Shown: piece after piece, positions 1 through 13,700 of the stretch
Layout of the letters: each line of letters starts with the position of its first letter
Numbering within the stretch: position 1 is the first letter of the stretch
Assembly: GCA_903813345.2 (NCBI GenBank)
Contig: CAIIXF020000003.1
Location: 32,117,151-32,181,150, forward strand
Direction: 5' to 3'
Origin: Owenia fusiformis
Lineage: Eukaryota; Annelida; Polychaeta; Sabellida; Oweniidae
DNA: 64,000 bases
Notes under the pieces: model-generated
Told to the model about the DNA's origin: nothing
Database searches by the model: none
What the model saw: the letters and a program-made list of their open reading frames with translations, nothing else
Translations under genes and position numbers: made by a program

Positions 1-1316
1 TTGGGCAATTCAATCTAAAAATCAAGTTTTCTCTAAATTTTGAGAGTATGCCATGGCGTTTTATGCATATATGATGCTACGCCATTGAAATACCCTGGAA
101 TCCAGAATCTAGTAATACTTTTAAATAATTACTTCTGTGGACTAGAGTACATGAACAGATTTACAGCCAACAAAAATTCAAGATACAGAGGTTATATAAA
201 GGGTATAAATCAAAATTGCTGAATCAGAAAATATAATATGCCCATTAAAGCAAAATATTTGATAACTAAATATGTCAGGTAAAATCTTATGAATCAGTGA
301 GTTGAAACTTGCTATTCAAATGCATGAAGTATCATATTGATACCAAATCAGTTGAGACAAAATCTTGTGAATCAGTGGTTTGGCTGCATTAGGTACTATC
401 CTATTGAATACTGTTCCCTATTGATTTAGTAGAATATAATGTTTCCCTAGAAGCTGAGAGTGGTACAGAATCCCCAAAATCAATACTGCAATTACATTAT
501 CAATTCAAGCTGACGTATGTTAAATCTCTCGCAAAATAACCATGTTACTAGATGCAGATCTGTCTGTGATGTGAACATTATTTGAACTTGATAGCAACAT
601 TAATAATAGTTTAAGGAAATAAGTTTCTTATAGCTATTAGGTAATTTAAAAAGATCATAGATTATTACACGATGAGAAATAAGGGTTGGTCTTAGTTTTG
701 AGATTACACAATTGTCTGTATAATATCTGCTTTATTTAGACTCCTTTAATTATTTGAATTATTTGTTTTAAAAATATTGAGATAAAATATCACATTTTGG
801 AAATAAGGAATTATGCTCCCTTTTTAATATGGTCTTGGTCTGTTGTGCTGGAGTAAAAAAAAGAAAAATTGTAATTAGCTTAGAATATAAATCAATGGAG
901 AGACAGAGACAATATTTGGTTTGAACCCAAATTACATTTATTCTGGAAATCATGGAAGACCATTCCATGCAGAAATGGGCAAGAAGGAGCTTACCAAAGG
1001 TCAACAAGGTATATCAAGAGAAAGCATTCAATCATATGGTGATTCTGGTCGAGAATTAATGCAAGCCGAAATGAAGAAGCACTATGAAAATACAAGTACC
1101 ATTGTCTAGTATATATTTTTGAGTTGGGCATCAGGGTCCAGTTGGCATTTGACACATTATTGCCTTGTTCATTTCTTGTCAGATTTTGCCGTTTTACTTA
1201 AAATCCTTTATAATAATATGTAATGATTTTTGTCAAAGTAGTAAACATGGACCCATTACACACATTTTAAAAGAAGTAGATAAATGAAAAATCCTGCAAC
1301 CGATTAGCTGTTCATA
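1..1316. other. AT-rich upstream sequence, no gene seen
   Basis: No open frame here looks coding in composition, and I see no splice-bounded exon. Short ORFs at 40-222 and 921-1109 show no recognisable motif. The stretch is upstream of the KIAA0513-like gene and may hold its promoter or a 5' UTR exon, but I cannot place either. Confidence 0.5.
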
Positions 1317-2283
1317 CAGGGTGTCCAAAAAACAGGACCGTAAGAAAGTTGCATAACTCAGTCAATTTTGCATATTTTGCCTTGAAATTTCAGAATTATT
1401 TAGTTCAATGTGAATTTTGTTGTGAAAGTTTGATAATAATCTGCCAATTGAGTCAAAAACTGAAGTTCCATATAAAACATGCCCCAAATGTGCACCTCTC
1501 CCCTCTATGCACAATTCAATCCAGCGAACAAAGTTGCTGATGATCCTCCTACACACATGGCTTTCTGAATAGACAAGTTTATTCCAAGAACAATTGCTAC
1601 TGGGGCTTACATCCTCCTGATGAAGTGTTACAGCATCCATTGCATTCTGAACAATGCACTGCCTGTGTGGCATTGAGCAAACATGGAATCATCAGTTCTT
1701 TTTGGTTCGAAGATGACTGGGGACGTGCTATCACCAGTATATTCAAGTTTTCATAACGTTTTGGAGGGTACTAAAGCATCAGAAGGGGCATCTAAGGAGA
1801 AGGCAGTGGTTTCAACAAGCCAATACCACCCCAACACTGCAAATGATATGCTGAAATGGTTTAGGCAATGCTTTTGTGGTCAGCTCATCAGTCGCAGAAT
1901 GCAAACCATATGGGCAGTTCATTCGCCAGACCTAAATCTCCCAGATTTTTATCTCTGGGGATTTCTCAAAGCCAATGTATATACTGACAGGCCCCTAACA
2001 ATCTTAAGAGGGCAATAACTACTCCAAAATTTACCATCCGCATTGATGTGTACAGGTCAGGGTCATTAACAACTTTGTTCGCAGGATTCATTTGTGCATA
2101 GATACCCACTTTGAGCATGTTTTGTAAGGTACTGTAGTTTTTAACACAGTTAACAGATTATCATCAAACTTTCAGACCAAATTCACATTGAATGAACTAA
2201 ATAATTCCAAAGTTTCATAGCAAAATATGCAAAATTGACCAAATTATTCAACTTTCTTATGATTCGGTTTTTTGGACACCCTG
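1317..2283 (+). mobile_element. Decayed mariner/Tc1-superfamily element with long inverted ends
   Basis: The outer ends read CAGGGTGTCCAAAAAAC and its inverse and are flanked by TA dinucleotides (1315-1316 and 2284-2285), the target duplication of this superfamily. The inverted similarity continues about 130 bp inward. A plus-strand frame near 1860-2010 carries a transposase-like SPDLNLPDFYLWGFLK block, the region around a DDE/DDD catalytic residue in these families. The C-terminal transposase signature (RRI-LCI-...-H-VL) appears twice: frameshifted on plus near 2065-2130, and on minus near 1440-1560. The coding region is therefore broken and its 3' end duplicated in inverted orientation. No intact transposase remains. 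Confidence 0.75.
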
Positions 2284-2285
2284 TA

Positions 2286-3346
2286 CTTAGATAATTGGTT
2301 GCTCATGCTTGAATAATTTGCTATTCAGGTTTAAATAATTGGCTGTTCATGCTTTAATAGTTGGCTGTGGTGTTTTCTGTGCCACAGAGAATGCAGAAAA
2401 GATATCAGCCAATAGATTTGTATTTGTTGGCTTTTAAAGCGAAGAAAGGTTTGACTGACATACCTGTACAGTTCTTGTAGATGGCTTATGTAATCAAGTT
2501 CCATTATCTATAGCCTTAATCCCAAGACTGTTAGATTCACTGGTCTGTGATGTCATCAAAGACTTTCTTTCTGATTAAATTTTTAGCAATTTGTTGTCTG
2601 ATTAATCGTTAATGCCATACTCTTTGACATTTCATAACAACAACATTCAGAAGGAAGATTTGGATAGATAAAAGATTTACTTTTTTCTTTCGCACGAATA
2701 TCAAATTGCATAATTAAACTAACTATAAATAAGGTACATGTTCACCCAACCATATTGGCCTATCTGTAGTTTTGTAGCTGCCTTAGTCCTCAATTGACAC
2801 ATTTATGGAAAATGTAAGGACTCTAATATTTGACTATTCTATGTTAACAAAATGTGTGTAATTTTGCACAATTTCTAAAAATATAAAAACCAAAGCCTCT
2901 AAAAATATAAAAATGGTTAACATTTGTGATCATTTCATTGAAATTTTTTCGCTTTTCAGTAAATACAGTAAGGAAAGAGTAGAAGAAAATTCTTCCTACC
3001 AACATCTAGTTTTTGGGCAATTTTTGTATATATACTTACGTGGGAGGACTTGGGTTCAATGAAATATCTAGGATTTATGAGAAGGGGTCCTAAATTGTTT
3101 CTGCTCTGGACTACTGCTCTTACATCTTAGATGTAATTAACGAGCTCTTGATTGCGTTAACAATTACAATGCTGTAATGTTACTTATAAATATATTCTCC
3201 AGAGCCTTGTATAATGTAGATACATGTGCAGTTGATCTGTCCACTTTCTTAATCCATCAGTGTGTATTGATCCACTATTTGTAAGGTATAATACGCTATG
3301 CTGGCTGATTCGTAATATAAGATCAATATGTGTTATTTTCTTCCAG
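2286..3346. other. Noncoding sequence upstream of KIAA0513-like exon 1
   Basis: No coding exon was recognised. A pyrimidine-rich splice acceptor (TTTTCTTCCAG, ending 3346) precedes the first coding exon by 31 bp. The transcript therefore probably has an upstream noncoding exon, either in this stretch or outside the window. Confidence 0.45.
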
Positions 3347-3377
3347 ATTAGATGAGACGGTTTAGCCATCAGCCAAC

Positions 3378-4798
3378 ATGGACGCATTGAGAGGGCTTGG
3401 CCGACAACTCAGCCTATCTAAGAACCCAGAAGCAGAAAAGGAACGACCTGAAGTTGCACGTCGTAAAAGCTTCTCGGAAGAGACTTCAAATTTCTTCAGT
3501 TCGGTAGTTGATAAGAAAAATGGACTATTTGGTGGGATATCTAACACTATAAATGACATAACTTCTAAAGTACCAGGACGGAAATCTGCGCCTCAGTCTC
3601 CCGTCCACCAGGGGGGAGATGGGCATGATGGTGTCCCAAGGGCACCGAGTGAACCGGACATGAAAAGCCCTGCTGAGGGGGAGAATGAACAGTATAGTAT
3701 GAAGGGGAAAAGCCAATCAGTTGATATGGGAAGTATTGGTGATCATTATGGAAAGAATTACACCAATAGCAGGACAAATAAGGAAACTGTAAATACTGAT
3801 GAGCTATCTAAACTGACCAATCAAATTGTAGAACAGTTCGGTAGTTTTGGCACAGATGCAACTGAGGAAGCAAATCCAGCAGATCGTGCTGCCCTCTTTA
3901 AGAAGGCAGGTGATCCAGAGCCTGTATCGGAGGCAAATGTTAAGCACCCAAGAGGGAGTCAATCCACGGAACCTGTGCCTGTACCTGTATACTCTGACCC
4001 CAGCGCCCCCCAAGGGTACCCACCCCCTAGTCAACCACAGATGGGGTACCAACAGCCCACCATCCCACCAGCATCACAGCAGTCATATGGCCCATCACAG
4101 CGCAAATCTTATAACCCCTTTGCTAACGATCCACTTCCACCAGAGCCAGCCAAGCCACCCAGGGTCTCTACAAACCCCTTTGTACAGCGTAAACGACAAA
4201 ACAGTAATCCCTTTATAGACCAAGATGAAGATGAACCACCCAAGACCCCTCCCCCACGACCTCCTCTCCCCAAACAGCTCTCTGCTGGCTATATAGATGT
4301 CTCTAAACTAGAGGATATTATGTCCCAACCAAAGCAACCCACCGCCAATAGAGAATCAAAGGCCCCACCTCCATTAAAAAAACGAGACTCCTTAATAGAC
4401 ATTTCACCCATTGATGAGACTAAAACTGCAGAAAAAACACTAGTCAAAGAAGGTACGGATTTACTCACTGCAGATAACCAGGAAATATTCAGCGAAAACC
4501 AAAATAAATATGGCGTGCACCATCAAGCAGATGTTCACCATGATTTAAACGGCAAAAAACAGCGATCACCTCCACACTCAAATTTGATGGATTTCCCAAC
4601 AGGGGGTGGGAGTGTTGAGTATAATACTTACGACGGTTCTTCCGATGGGTCATCAGAGTTTGGCGGAGATGACCCGCGTGATCGTGCCGATTCTATAGAC
4701 TCTCAGTCATCGTTCAGTGAGGAGATTTTCATGGATGAACAGTCTAAGGAGATTGCTGGATACATGAAACTCTTCGTGGATAAAATGTTTGATGCAAA
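3378..4798 (+). CDS. KIAA0513: KIAA0513-like exon 1 (coding part)
   Basis: This exon holds the ATG (context CAACATGG, downstream of an acceptor ending at 3346) and 473 complete codons. It ends in AA before the donor GTAAGT at 4799; the open frame runs only one more codon into the intron. It encodes the low-complexity N-terminal part with NPF motifs and the start of the conserved region (acidic Ser-rich stretch, then [20 protein letters not shown]). It is unusually large compared with the 47-145 nt exons that follow. Confidence 0.92.
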
Positions 4799-7700
4799 GT
4801 AAGTACGAGGCTATTCAATAAGTTCTGAGAAAATGTTTTTTTATCAAGCATTGTGTGACTTGTACTATTTCAGATGTCTTATTGAAATTCAAAAGGTACA
4901 TGTGGTCAATTCAGTTTGGAACATGTACTGGTAGCAGATTAAAAATAACATTTAAGGTTTAAGTACAAACCTATGTTCACAGCTGAAGTCAAACAAATGC
5001 AAAGGTTTTTTATTAGTATTTATACCATACTTGGATGTGTTACAGGTACATAAAGCTGGTTTGTAAAAACTTATATTTTCACCAGTGGGCAGATATAGCT
5101 TTATGTCCCGCTCCGAGCGGACAGATATAGCATATCTGCCCGCTATGTCATAATCGCAGTTCGCATATTGGTTCATTTTTTGTAACGTTTGCAGACAATC
5201 GCGATCTTTTTGATGCTTTGAGGAAGGGAAGGAGCAATATGCCCTGTTAATAATCAAAAATCTAAAGAACAGGAAAATCAGGCCATGCTCAAGAGAACAA
5301 AACTGGACATGAATATTCTAAAATAATTCCACGAAGTTGCAAAGTTTCTAAACTGTGGCCTATTGAACATTGTGAACCAAATGACCAAGTATGGGATAAA
5401 CAGATCATCCTATAGTCGGTTCAGGATATTGGGATTATCCCTTGGCCAATATGATATATCTTCCCTCGGGATCTACGGCCCTCGGGCAGATATATTATAT
5501 TGGCCTCGGGATAATCCCAATATCCTGAACCTCATATAGGATAATCTCTATTTATTCCTGAATTCACTTGTTTCTTTTCTATTTAGATAAATAATAACCT
5601 TTTCATATGAGTAGAATTTTTAGAGCAAATATGGTTTGATTCAGTGAGAAACATTAAAAGGTCTGAGACTCGATAAATTATTAAGCATACAATGCTGTAA
5701 TCAGGAACTTTAATTTGTCTTGACATCTCAGTTTTCATGATCATCCATTTGATGTCCTATAGATCTGAATGCCTTTCTTCATTGTTATTTATCTTTTGCA
5801 ATTGCTAAAGATTGCACTGAAACTGAAGATAAGAACAGGGACAAAATGTTAATATAAAAGAATTTATTTTTTGGATAAATTAAACATGCCTGATCTAATA
5901 TGCTCATGTCCATTTTATAGGGTCCATACTGGACGTATACACAATTGGTCTTCTATTTCAACCCCATTCAGAGAAACCAGCTCCTTTTTTTGTCAGATAT
6001 CACACTTTTTTACAATATACAATACTCAGCAAGTGATCCCACTGAATGAGTTTTCGTAGACTAGAAATGGCAAGAGTGAGTTAATTATGAGCAATTGGCT
6101 GACAAGGAAGGAAGAATCAATATTCTAAAGGTTTCTAAATTGCCAAAATTGGTCAGGAATCAATATTACGTACATGTAGCTATGACGTAAATGTATCTTT
6201 CTTCTCAAGAGTAAACGATTACGTACAAACTTCTTGTCTTTTCTTGGTCTTTGCTTAATAGAAAACAATGTCATGTGGTGGCTTTTTGAGGAAATTTTGT
6301 CATGTAGCTTTTTAGGTAGGGGTGGAGGTTCCCAAGGTATCTCCAGAGGGGACTTCATTGACTAGGAGAGCCAGGATTTGCCAAGGGGGTTCACTTTTTA
6401 AAAAAGTCCAGGGGGGTTCATTTTTAAGAACTTTGGCCCAAAATTGGCCAAATCACATAAAAAATTCTCAGAATGGTGAAATACTGCATGATTTTGAAAG
6501 AATTTTTGGGGTTGGCTAAAGGGATAAACTCTATATTTAAACCTTGTAGTACATAGCTACTAGTGGTGCAACTCGAATGCCAGTACTCGCCACTCACTCG
6601 TTGTACCTGTCCAAGATAGTTACTCGAGTACGTTTTTTCAAACTCGAGTAGGCATTGAATTCCCAAACAACGATCTCATACCCCGGGAATGATCATTTTT
6701 GGATGCACTGAACGAAACAAAGTATCTATTCCGGAAACAAAATGAAAATATTTAAAAACAAACAAACAAACACAATTATGGCATGAATAACTACATTTAT
6801 TCTCACTAAATTGATACAAACTATATATAACATCAATAACATATAGAAGAAACGAAGAAATTGTATCTATTTGGTCTTCAAACAGTCGACTAGGTGAGTT
6901 TTTTATTTTTTTAAATTTTTCCCTCATTTTTGCGAGTGGTACTCGATTACAGTGGCATTTTCACACTTTCTACTCGAGTAGCATTTTTCTTGCGAGTTGC
7001 ACCACTAATAGCTACAGTGTATAATGTACTTTATATATATAAACTTACTTTACCTCCAATAGAATATACACCCATACATGTACATCCCATATCCCATATA
7101 TACATGTACTTAAATTAATTATCTTCATGTTGTTTGACTTTCAAAATGCTTGGGAAATACAAATAGAGTTCACCAAAATTCTTAAAATCGCGGATTCGGT
7201 AGTATTGAATCTCTAATAAAGATGGCGCGAAAGTTTTTCCTTATAAGGTCAAAATATTTCCCATGATGCAGTTCGCGGGGGAACAAAATTTTTCTACCTT
7301 GTTTTTCCCCGTTGGTTTAACATGGGGATTTTCATACCCATTTTTCAAGCGATATTTTCGATCGAATCTCCATGCGATCGGAGAAAACAAACTATCAGAA
7401 ACAATTAGTCTTTTAATAATCTTTATATAACATATATTTTTTTTCATTTTATTGGCTCCTAACGGGGTGAAAACAATGATTGAAAATGGGAGTATATTCC
7501 GGAAGAGAAGAAGTCACGTGACTAGTCGCCATATTGGAAAAAGCAATTCCATTCGACTTTCAACACGTTCATGCCAATATTACCGCACTACAAACTGTAA
7601 CATCGATGCAACAACTGAATAAAAGTACTCATCTTCATATTACATTATAGAGTTACGTTGAAAACCCACAAACAACTGAGCATTTGACCAAAGAAGACAC

Positions 7701-10700
7701 GTCGCTATTATCTAGGTCAAGTTTAGTGGTTCGAAAGCAAATCTTACATACTCGTTTCCGAATTTTGTTGTTAATTGTATAATCTTTTATTGATTAAATC
7801 TGGTATACTGACTATTAATTCAATGACAAAGAAGAAGAATTCCGATGGTGTCATTTTTTTATTTAGCTTGCGGGTGTAAAAACAAAATTGCGTAATTAAT
7901 TTGATTTAGAACTTTCGGGTCTCACAAATAGCTACACGAAATGCATCGTTGAAAAATATTGACCAATCAAATTTTGTCCTTTTTGAGTACATATATGCAC
8001 CATATATGCGAACGTTCTGATTCAAAGAGCGAACAGCGAAATGGAGAATTGAGAAGGGACTCCTGAGATACATGTAGTTGAACAAGTACAACAATGCTCC
8101 TTCCACTCTCTTGATACATTATTCATCAAAAGGCTTCATTGCTCTTTCAGTTATGAAAAGCATTGAAATACTCTTGCATCAGAGATGCCTTAAATTGATG
8201 TGATGTAAATTGTATTCCCACATGTGACTTAGAGTTTCAATCTTATATATGGAACACAGGTCAGTTTCCTGTGAAGATTGAAGGTCTGTGAGGAATAGAA
8301 TTAGAACTGTTGGACACCTTAGAAAAAAGTTGTAACATGCAATGATGAGATCAAAATATATTGTCATAAAATTGTGAGTTTTTTTAATCTGAATTTCAAC
8401 TCATCTAAATCTTTTCTATTCCCTTTAATTTACACCCATTTATGAAGAAGCTCTAAATGAATGCAAGCTTCTTCTACAGATGAAGAACCCAATTTTATAT
8501 ATTTATGAAAGAGTCTGCCTTGTAGAGAAATCAATAGTTATTGATTATCAACTCCCAAATGAAGTCATATCTTTAGCAGACCTCTCTTCTGAATCTTGAT
8601 CAATTTCTTCATTAACACATTCTCTAAGTCACTGGCTTCCAAAACCTTATCTTCAATGGTGTGACATTTTGCTATATCTTGAGTTGAAGTTTGAAATTGA
8701 TTTCCTATTTCCTATTGGGGTTTGAGTTTGTTTTGATGAATCGCTTTGACAGACAAATATATCTTTAGACTACAGAGTAATATCCAGCATGATTAAAATC
8801 TCTCAAGTCTGTTTATCAACATATCATCAAAATTTAAATGAACTGACTGATTTCTTGCATTTCTATATGATAAAGGAATATAAGCGTCAGATTAGTTTAC
8901 TTTATTTCTTATTTTTTTTTGTTATCCTCTCAATTTTTCATCCAAAAACACAATTTCTGCGAAAGTTATACCGAAGGGTCTATTACGCTGCAATGAATAT
9001 TAAACGTGGTACAAAGAACATTAGGTAATCAGGCAGATGTTTTTGATAAAAAATATTCTTTCAAAAGTGATTTACCATTCAAGTTGCTCTTTTATATTAT
9101 TCCTTGCGTAGGCCTGAATTAATGCCTTTCATTGAGCTTTATTGTTTGCCCAAAATTATGTCATATTTTACTGCCAACTTCCATATTTTATTCATTAAGA
9201 GAATAAGATTATATATCGACGATGTATATTGAACATGAGAGAAAATTCTCAAAAAATTGAATTTCACCATTGATGGACTTCCAATCATAAAATATCCGCT
9301 AGGATGTTTAGATACTTGTAACGCATCGTTCGCATAGTTCACTTTAATTATAACTAGACATGTAAATTGAACAAGTTCAATTTAAGACTCCAGATTTCAA
9401 ACTTTTTTTTAAGCTGAGTCATCCAAAATACTGTAAGCTGAGACATTCAGAATAAGCTGAGTCATCTAGAATATAGACATTCAGACAACTCTTAAGTAGG
9501 TTATCTTCGACTCCATTGGCTTAACATGGGGACATAATAATATCGACTTTTCGAGATTTCAAACCGCTGTAACTTTCTAACCAAAAATTGGATCGAAATT
9601 TGGTGTGCAGATTCGGATTTCTGAGAAAATTCTACGCTTGTGTCATAACTCATACATTGAATTTTGAGATCTTTTTGTGTTGACCTACTTTCCGGACGCC
9701 ATTCCTAAAAATCGGCAAAGTAATCAAAAAAGACAGAAACAATAGTGAAAGGGCTGTCTTTAAGCTTCATGATGAAAAAAGATAAAGGAATAACGACAAA
9801 TAGTGACAAAGATAATTGACATTATGTTAGAAATGTATGATTTGACCCAGTTCTTGACCTTGGCTTTTCAGTGTCCAAATGTTGAATTGAGGTAGCTTTT
9901 GAGGACCTATTCTATGGTAGGCTTCCATTAATTGTATTTTCATTCTGTCAGTATCTTGTATATTTAAAATTTGTAATCTTCTGCTGCCCTATTGACATAA
10001 CATAGGATATCAAAATAGCAATTTCTTACTTTTCAAAACGCCATTTCTTCTAAACTGGGTGTTGGATTGAAATTTGATTTGCAGATTCAGATTCCTGAGA
10101 AAAGTTTACCCTTTATTCATAACTCATACGTTAAATTTGGAGAACCTTTCATGTTGACCTACTTTTCGGACACTATATCTCAAAAGTGGGTCAAAATTCT
10201 TTCTGACGGCAAAAGGCTAACACTATTTGCACACTCTTTGCTACCTGTATACAAAATTTTGAAGCAAATAATTCAAGTGTAGTGTCAGAATCGCAAAAAT
10301 AAGTTGAAACTATAAATTTGACCTTGATTTTGACCTAGGCATTTTGGTGTCCAAATTTTGAAGCTAGATAGCTTTTGACGTCCCTTTCTTTTATAGGCTT
10401 TCATTATGTAAAGCTGTACTCAGTCTATATCTCGTGTTTTACACTTCAAAAAAATCTTTTTTCCCATTGCCATAACATGGGGCACCCAATTTAGTGATTT
10501 TTGAGATTTCAAAACGCCAAAACTTCAGAACAAGGAGTTGGATCGAATTTTGATCTACAGATTAGAATTCCTGAGAAAATTCTACCCTTAATTCATAACT
10601 CATACGTTAAATTTGGAAAACCTTTTATTTTGACCTACTTTTCGGACACCATATCTCATAAGTGGGTCAAAATACTTTGTGACGGCAAAGGGCTAACACT

Positions 10701-13700
10701 ATTAGCATACTCTTTGCTACCTGTATACAGGATTTTAAAGCAAATCATTTGAATATAGTGTCAGAATCATAAAAATAAGGAAAAACTATGAATTTGACCT
10801 AGATTTTGACCTAGGGATTTTGACCTAGGGATTTTGGTGTCCAAATTTTGAAGCTAAGTAGCGTTTGAGGTCCCCTTCTTTAAAGGCTTTCATTATATTA
10901 AGCTGTACTCAGTCTATATGTCGTATTTTACACTTAAAAAAAATCTTTTTTCCCATTGACATAACATGGGGCAGCAAATTTAGCGATTTTTTAGCATTCA
11001 AAACGCCATAAATTCCAAACGAGGAGTCGGATCGAAATTTACGTTGCAGATTTCGATTCCTGAGATCATTCTACCCCTAATTCATAACTCATACGTTAAA
11101 TTTAGAGAACATTTTATTTTGACCTACTTTAGGGACACCATATCTCAAAAGTGGGTCAAAATACTTTCTGACGGCAAAAGGCAAACACTATTAGCACACT
11201 CTTGGCTACATGTATACAGAATTTCGAAGAATATAATTAATCTGTAGTGTCAGAATCGCAAAAATAAGGAAAAACTATGAATTTGACCTAGGTTTTGACC
11301 TAGGCATTTTGGTGTCCAAATTTTCAAGCTAGATGGCTTTTGAGGTCCCCTTCTTTTAAAAGCTTTCATTATATTTAGCTGAACTCAGTCTATATGTCGT
11401 ATTTTTCACTTCAAAAAAATCTTTTTTCCCATTGACTTAACATGGGCACCAAATTTAGTGATTTTTTGAGCTTTCAAAATGCCATAACTTCCGAACGAAG
11501 AGTCGAATCGAAATTTGGTTTGCAGATTTGGATTCCTGAGATCATTCTACACTTAAACCATAACTCATATGTTGAATTTGGAGAATTTCTTGTCTGACCT
11601 ACTTTCCGGGCGCCATATCCCAAAATCGGTAAGAGTAATCAAAAATCTGTTGGCACACTTATGAAAGAGCTCTTTCTAAGCTACATGATGTTAAAAAGAT
11701 GAAGGAGTTACGAAGAATGTTGACGAAGATATGGTGAAAAATGTTGAAAATGTAAGATTTGACCTAGTTCTTGACCTTTGACCTAGATAAAAATTTGACC
11801 TAATTTCCCAGAAAGCCGGATACAGTCTTTAGTTAACCATGTAAGTTGGATTAAGTAAGCTGTTATAGTTGACGAGAAATTTGGTGAGGAGGAAGAAAAA
11901 AGAATAATAAGAAAACAGGCAAAAACAATAGACTCCAGATTTTCAATCTGGAGTCTAATTATTACTTTTTATGAATGAAGATAGGGCCTTGGTATGCTGG
12001 GAGGCCCCAGTCTCAAATATGCTGGTCTTACTTGTTTAATTTACCAAAATAGACCCCCTAGGGGGTTAGATATTATTTACTTTACAGATTTCTAGTGCTA
12101 TGGATAGAGAAATATATCTTGGATGTAGCAATCACATTTGGATTTCAGAGTAACTTGATTACTAACAAACCTGTCAAATCCTATGCTGACATATTCACTG
12201 TATTGAAAGGAAATATAAATCAACTTTATCTGAAATCTTTCCAATGAATTTCTCCAATTTTATATCCCTTGGAGAAATTTTTCTAAAACCCAAAGACTTT
12301 ACTTTTGACACCAATCTACCAGACTGATTGATTCTGGTTTTGATACTGAAGATATTTTGTCCTTGAATGTTTACGCTGAGCTCAAGCAAGGAGTTCTCCC
12401 CTCTGACTAGAACAGATCAGCTTGGAGCTAACCATTCAACCAATCAGAGAGCATCACAGGATCACACACAGGTTGATTCCTTGATACAATTTTTATGTCA
12501 CCATCAGAAGTGGTGACATATTATTTAGTCTCCAGCTTTTTTCGTGGATGATTTTGCATGTTGATGTCTTGAATAAATGTGTAAATATAATGCACATACT
12601 AATATGTTTCTTTCCCATTCCAGTGCCACTTTGAATATCACACAGACTGAGAAGGCAAAGTTTGGGGAGCTGTGCCGGACCCCCCAGGGCAGGATGTGGT
12701 TTTCCAGGCATGTCAATGCACAGGTATGTTCAATGCACAGGCATGTCAATTCACAGGTATGTTCAATGTACAGGCATTTAACAACATGTTTGTCAAAATA
12801 TTAATTTGTTTTGCAAATCCTGTGTTTGATGACTGCTCCAAATTATATAGGTCATACTTGGTGTATTCATCCACCATTCATAAGTTGATTTAACCACACT
12901 TTGTTGGTGTTTAACTATATCATAATACATGTATACATTTTCAGAACATTAGGTTTGTAGATTTTCATGCTGAATCTTGATAGGCAAGATTTCAGTTGTC
13001 ACGGTTCAAACCCCACATTGACATACTTTCGATGTACTGACTTAAAACAAAACAATTACCTACAATATTCTCAAAGCAATAAAGCTTTTTAGAAGTTTAA
13101 TCAAAATCTTCCATGTCCATAAACCATAACAAATTAGTTTTACCATCTAGCAGCATGAATTTATGAATGAGATTAATTGCCTTTCGAGAGTAATTCAAGC
13201 CATGATAAATCCTGTGATTTATTACTTTACTTGGGCACAGTGACATCATATTAAATATTACCATGTTATCCATACAAATGACAAGAAATATTACCATGTT
13301 ATCCATACAAATAACAAGAACGAGAAATCATATTAAATATTACCATGTTATCCGTACAAATGACAAGAACTAGTCATCATATTAAATATTACCATGTTAT
13401 CCATACATATGACAAGAACTAGACATCATATTAAATATTACCATGTTATCCGTACAAATGACAAGAACTAGTCATCATATTAAATATTACCATGTTATCC
13501 ATACAAATGACAAGTACTTGACATCATATTAAATATTGCCATGTTATCCATACAAATGATAAGAACTAGACATCATATTTAATATTACCATGTTATCCAT
13601 ACAAATGACAAGTACTTGACATCATATTAAATATTACCATGTTATCCATACAAATGACAAGAACTAGACATCATATTAAATATTACCATGTTATCCATAC

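Larger units (their letters stand above)
4799..6560. other. Intron 1, 5' part
   Basis: Noncoding intron sequence. It contains two palindromic segments (about 5088-5151 and 5405-5548), listed separately, and one copy of a dispersed G-rich repeat at 6405-6500. Nothing else was recognised. Confidence 0.6.

Noticed and set aside
1362-1673. 103-aa minus-strand ORF as an independent gene
   Set aside because: It lies in the inverted end of the mariner-like relic and carries the transposase C-terminal signature.
3847-4218. 123-aa plus-strand ORF overlapping exon 1
   Set aside because: It is a +1 shadow of the proline-rich coding region of the KIAA0513-like exon.
12985-13015. GGTTCAAACCCC as a tRNA B box
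   Set aside because: No matching A box or cloverleaf arms could be found around it.
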